From NCBI GenBank assembly GCA_964523945.1, contig CAZGBU010000087.1:1-8651 (forward strand): a stretch of 8,651 nt of DNA, read 5' to 3'. Every line of letters begins with the position of its first letter. Positions within the stretch are counted from its first letter, which is position 1. Below, piece by piece: positions 6,540 to 8,651 of the stretch. Both the position numbers and the translations under genes were made by a program. Under the pieces are notes generated by a model. That model saw nothing but the letters and a program-made list of their open reading frames with translations, did no database searches and had not been told where the DNA came from. The DNA is from CAKTOF01 sp964523945. Lineage in GTDB: Bacteria > Bacillota > Clostridia > Oscillospirales > Oscillospiraceae.

Positions 6540-6828
6540 TCCCGTCGTCCTCCTTCTCCGGCTCCGGGCGCACCCATGCACCGTGAAACAGGCCATTTTT
6601 GGGCACAGTGCGCACGCTGTTGACCGCAAAACCATACTGGAAATTTGCCATGCCAAGCGAACCGGTCGGACAGTTCAAATAGCACTGACCGCAAGTGACG
6701 CAATGCTCTGGGTAGACGATGACGGCCTTGCGAAGATCCTCGTTCATGCGGAACACATCCATCGGGCAGATCTCGTAGCACCGGCGGCAGCCGATGCACA
6801 GGTCAATGTCATTGCGGATGACGCTCAT
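6529..6828 (-). CDS. 2[4Fe-4S] ferredoxin-type electron transfer subunit
   Basis: A 99-aa protein with two complete cluster motifs: C11-x2-C14-x2-C17-x3-C21-P, and C43-x2-C46-x2-C49-x3-C53-P. This is the bacterial dicluster ferredoxin arrangement. A 46-residue tail after the second cluster (FQYGFAVNSVRTVPKNGLF onwards, ending acidic) is longer than in plain ferredoxins and may dock on a partner. The ATG at 6828 overlaps the stop of the flavoprotein gene (ATGA), with a purine-rich GGGGGAG site 5 nt upstream, so the two are translationally coupled. It most likely feeds electrons to that flavoprotein, as AprB does for AprA. The ferredoxin call is secure; the partnership is inferred from position. 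Confidence 0.93.
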   Translation of the reverse strand: MSVIRNDIDLCIGCRRCYEICPMDVFRMNEDLRKAVIVYPEHCVTCGQCYLNCPTGSLGMANFQYGFAVNSVRTVPKNGLFHGAWVRPEPEKEDDGNVP

Positions 6829-8588
6829 GCTGTCTCCCCCTTTCCTGTATGCAGGCCAAGCGCCTCTACCTCACCTGGGAAAAATGAGCCGCCATATCTG
6901 CTTTCATATGGCTCGGCACGGTCACCTTTCCATGCATTGGGATATTCAAAGCGCATAATTTGCATAGAGCCATCGGCGTCTTGCACCGCACCGAGATAAC
7001 ACAGATATTCATCGTCGCGGCGGTATGGGAAATCTGAGCGGTAGTGACCGCCGCGGCTTTCTCTGTGCTCCAGACTTGTGCGCAGTTTCATCTCCGCTTC
7101 AAGCACCTTGTGCGCAAGTTCGATGCAGCAGCGCAGGCCATGGGAATCAGCGGCCAACAGCTTCGGCACGACATGGTCGCGCATGTATACGACCTGTGTA
7201 AGCGCGGCATTCAGACACGGTTCATTTTTGAGCACAAGCGCCCAAAACGGTGCCATAATTCCATTCAGGCAGTCAAGCGCCCATGTGGCATCATACCCAC
7301 GCGGGCGGTGCAGCGGTGCAAAGATCCGCGCCAGGGCCGCCTCAACTGCCGCATCGTCCGCCCTCTGCTGCGGTGCTTTGCCGCTGGCTCGGGCTGCGGC
7401 CTCACCGGCGCGCTTTCCCTGCACGCCGCAGAAGTTGGAGGTCAGACCGATTTTGCCGGCATAGGTGCTGCCGCCGATCGGGCCGCCATTGCAGCCGTCG
7501 CCGGCACAACAAAGTCCGGGGATACCAGTATAGCCATGCGTATCATCCGGTCCGCAGTAAATGCCGCTGGTCAGATGCAGGCAAAAACCGGGAGCCACGC
7601 CATAACACAATCCCTCGGCCGGACGCTCACCAGGACCGGGCGGCGGGCCGCTCGGGCGCTCTGCCGGGCGCGGGCGCGGCTCCCAGAGCGGACCTCCCTC
7701 AGCGCAGATCATCACCTGGTCGAGCGCATGGTGACGACGGCGAACGCAGGAGGCAAGATAGTCGGCCTGTGTCGCATCGTCTTCCCGGTTCATGCTCTCC
7801 AGGTAATTCCATCCGAAGCCGAGTGCCGGCGTGTCCGGATTTGTAAAATGGAAATCTTCATATTCCTGGCCGATGATCGGAAGTCCAAGCTGATATCCGA
7901 TTGCAATCCCGTCAAAGCTCAAACCGCAGACGGGCCACCCACCCGATCGGTAGGCACCGTTTCCCATACACAGGACCGTCGCCCCGGCATAAAAAGTCAT
8001 GGGAGCACCGCTCGGTACATGAAAGCCAATGGCGCCCACTACACGCTCGCCGTTCTGCAGCACTTCACAGATCATCGTCTGCGTCACAACGCGGACACCT
8101 GCATCGGTCAGCGCTTTCATGAACTTTGTGTGCCGCTCCCGTGCCCCAACAAACTGGCGATAACCGGTGAAGTCGCCGCGCTGCTCGTGGCCTGTGGCAT
8201 CCGGGCGCGGATAAGATTCAAACAGCCCAAATTCGCAATAAGCTTCATATACTGATTTGGAGTCTTCCAGCCATGCATCAACCCAGTTCTGATTGCTCAT
8301 ATACTGCGATGAGCGCATAAACGCCTGCTTCCAGGCCGATGGATCATCCCGTTTATCGTCGAACCAGCGCGAGCCGCACCCATAGGGCGTGCACCCCGAA
8401 TAACCGGGCCGCCCTTTGTCCACCAGAATCACCGCCTTTCCCGCCCGACTCGCCGTGACGGCGGCCATCACACCGGCAAAGCCGCTGCCGGCCACCAGAA
8501 CGTCACACTCGTACGTACACTGCGTGGGAGCCTGAGGCTGCGTGTAGGATGGCTCCTGGTTAAACGGATGGGTTTTTTTCAATGACAT
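6825..8588 (-). CDS. FAD-binding oxidoreductase, fumarate reductase/AprA-like flavoprotein
   Basis: A 587-aa cytoplasmic flavoprotein with no signal peptide. The dinucleotide-binding motif VAGSGFAG (GSGFAG at 34-39) leads into a beta-alpha-beta fold ending at Asp57. The second FAD contact region is GLCCAGDGCNGG (358-369). The segment EYEDFHFTNPD (242-252) occupies the place of the QFHPT motif of fumarate reductases. ESRGGHYRSDFP (510-521) matches the conserved C-terminal active-site segment with His515 and Arg517. The family reduces C=C bonds (fumarate and similar) or, in AprA, handles sulfite/APS. The coupled ferredoxin gene suggests electrons come from ferredoxin rather than heme. Oddities are a proline-rich insertion at 303-326 and 22 cysteines. 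GGAGG lies only 4 nt before the ATG at 8588, a short spacing. The substrate cannot be read from the sequence. Confidence 0.87.
   Translation of the reverse strand: MSLKKTHPFNQEPSYTQPQAPTQCTYECDVLVAGSGFAGVMAAVTASRAGKAVILVDKGRPGYSGCTPYGCGSRWFDDKRDDPSAWKQAFMRSSQYMSNQNWVDAWLEDSKSVYEAYCEFGLFESYPRPDATGHEQRGDFTGYRQFVGARERHTKFMKALTDAGVRVVTQTMICEVLQNGERVVGAIGFHVPSGAPMTFYAGATVLCMGNGAYRSGGWPVCGLSFDGIAIGYQLGLPIIGQEYEDFHFTNPDTPALGFGWNYLESMNREDDATQADYLASCVRRRHHALDQVMICAEGGPLWEPRPRPAERPSGPPPGPGERPAEGLCYGVAPGFCLHLTSGIYCGPDDTHGYTGIPGLCCAGDGCNGGPIGGSTYAGKIGLTSNFCGVQGKRAGEAAARASGKAPQQRADDAAVEAALARIFAPLHRPRGYDATWALDCLNGIMAPFWALVLKNEPCLNAALTQVVYMRDHVVPKLLAADSHGLRCCIELAHKVLEAEMKLRTSLEHRESRGGHYRSDFPYRRDDEYLCYLGAVQDADGSMQIMRFEYPNAWKGDRAEPYESRYGGSFFPGEVEALGLHTGKGETA
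7611..7682 (-). repeat. Proline/arginine/glutamate-rich insertion in the flavoprotein
   Basis: Residues 303-326 are low in complexity, with imperfect units of the RPAERPSG and GPGERPAEG type around PPPGPG. The insertion stays in frame and sits between the FAD-domain body and the CYGVAPGFCLHLTSGIYCG segment, probably a surface loop. Confidence 0.65.
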
Positions 8589-8651
8589 CAGTCCTCCCTT
8601 GTATTATAGAGTAGTAGTTTTTAGAGCCCTTCTCCAAGGGTTGTGCTACAC
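8589..8651 (-). promoter_or_regulatory. Upstream region of the four-gene operon with a TATAAT box
   Basis: Minus strand: a perfect TATAAT lies at 8603-8608 and GGAGG at 8593-8597. I find no good -35 at 16-18 nt. If this were the -10, transcription would begin within or next to the ribosome site, leaving almost no leader. A short inverted repeat (CCCTT/AAGGG, 8627-8631 and 8636-8640) lies further upstream and could be an operator or part of a terminator of a preceding gene. The true promoter may be beyond the window edge. Confidence 0.3.

Noticed and set aside
6540..6656. Longer N-terminus for the esterase
   Set aside because: It would run through the ferredoxin coding region; AAGGAGG before the ATG at 6539 supports the shorter start.
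7044..8255. Plus-strand open frame of about 400 codons antisense to the flavoprotein gene
   Set aside because: It lies wholly inside a gene with clear motifs, has no domain-like pattern, and long antisense frames are expected in GC-rich coding DNA.
8603..8608. TATAAT as the definite -10 of the four-gene operon
   Set aside because: No matching -35, and the transcript would start at the ribosome site itself; kept only as a low-confidence feature.
8627..8640. CCCTT/AAGGG inverted repeat as a terminator
   Set aside because: Only a 5-bp stem and no adjacent T-run in the right place; too weak to call.

Overview
The window looks like a piece of a GC-rich member of the Clostridia, most likely a gut-type Oscillospiraceae relative. 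This is inferred from the strong GGAGG-type ribosome sites, the Firmicutes-style MBOAT/DHHW acetylation pair, a Gram-positive lipoprotein binding protein, and the ferredoxin-linked anaerobic flavoprotein. I see no phage, IS, CRISPR or RNA gene.

Left part, plus strand (1-1668): the C-terminal end of an MBOAT O-acyltransferase (1-518) is followed after 10 nt by a DHHW/AlgX-like SGNH protein (529-1629). Such pairs O-acetylate cell-surface polysaccharides. A perfect 13-bp hairpin with a T-run on both sides (1638-1668) closes this operon and also the convergent gene that follows.

Middle, minus strand (1677-3098): a complete 12-helix MATE-family efflux transporter. It starts at a GTG with its own Shine-Dalgarno site and a plausible promoter. 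About 330 nt of non-coding DNA with one hairpin separates it from the next gene.

Right part, minus strand (8588 to 3429): a tight four-gene operon, in transcription order. (1) A 587-aa FAD protein of the fumarate reductase/AprA-like superfamily. (2) A 99-aa 2[4Fe-4S] ferredoxin, overlapping the flavoprotein stop by 4 nt. (3) A 479-aa alpha/beta hydrolase resembling subtype B tannase or feruloyl-esterase-like enzymes, overlapping the ferredoxin by 11 nt. (4) A family-5 (peptide/nickel-type) extracellular solute-binding lipoprotein, 13 nt further on. The binding-protein gene is split by a frameshift exactly at a run of eight G. One more G would restore a normal 552-aa protein.

The simplest reading of the operon is capture of a small ligand outside the cell, ester cleavage in the cytoplasm, and reduction of the released (perhaps aromatic) acid by the ferredoxin-fed flavoprotein. 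The substrate is not known from sequence. The esterase has Glu where relatives carry the catalytic Asp, and both the esterase and the flavoprotein carry proline-rich insertions. These points, with the G8 frameshift, are the most interesting parts of the window.
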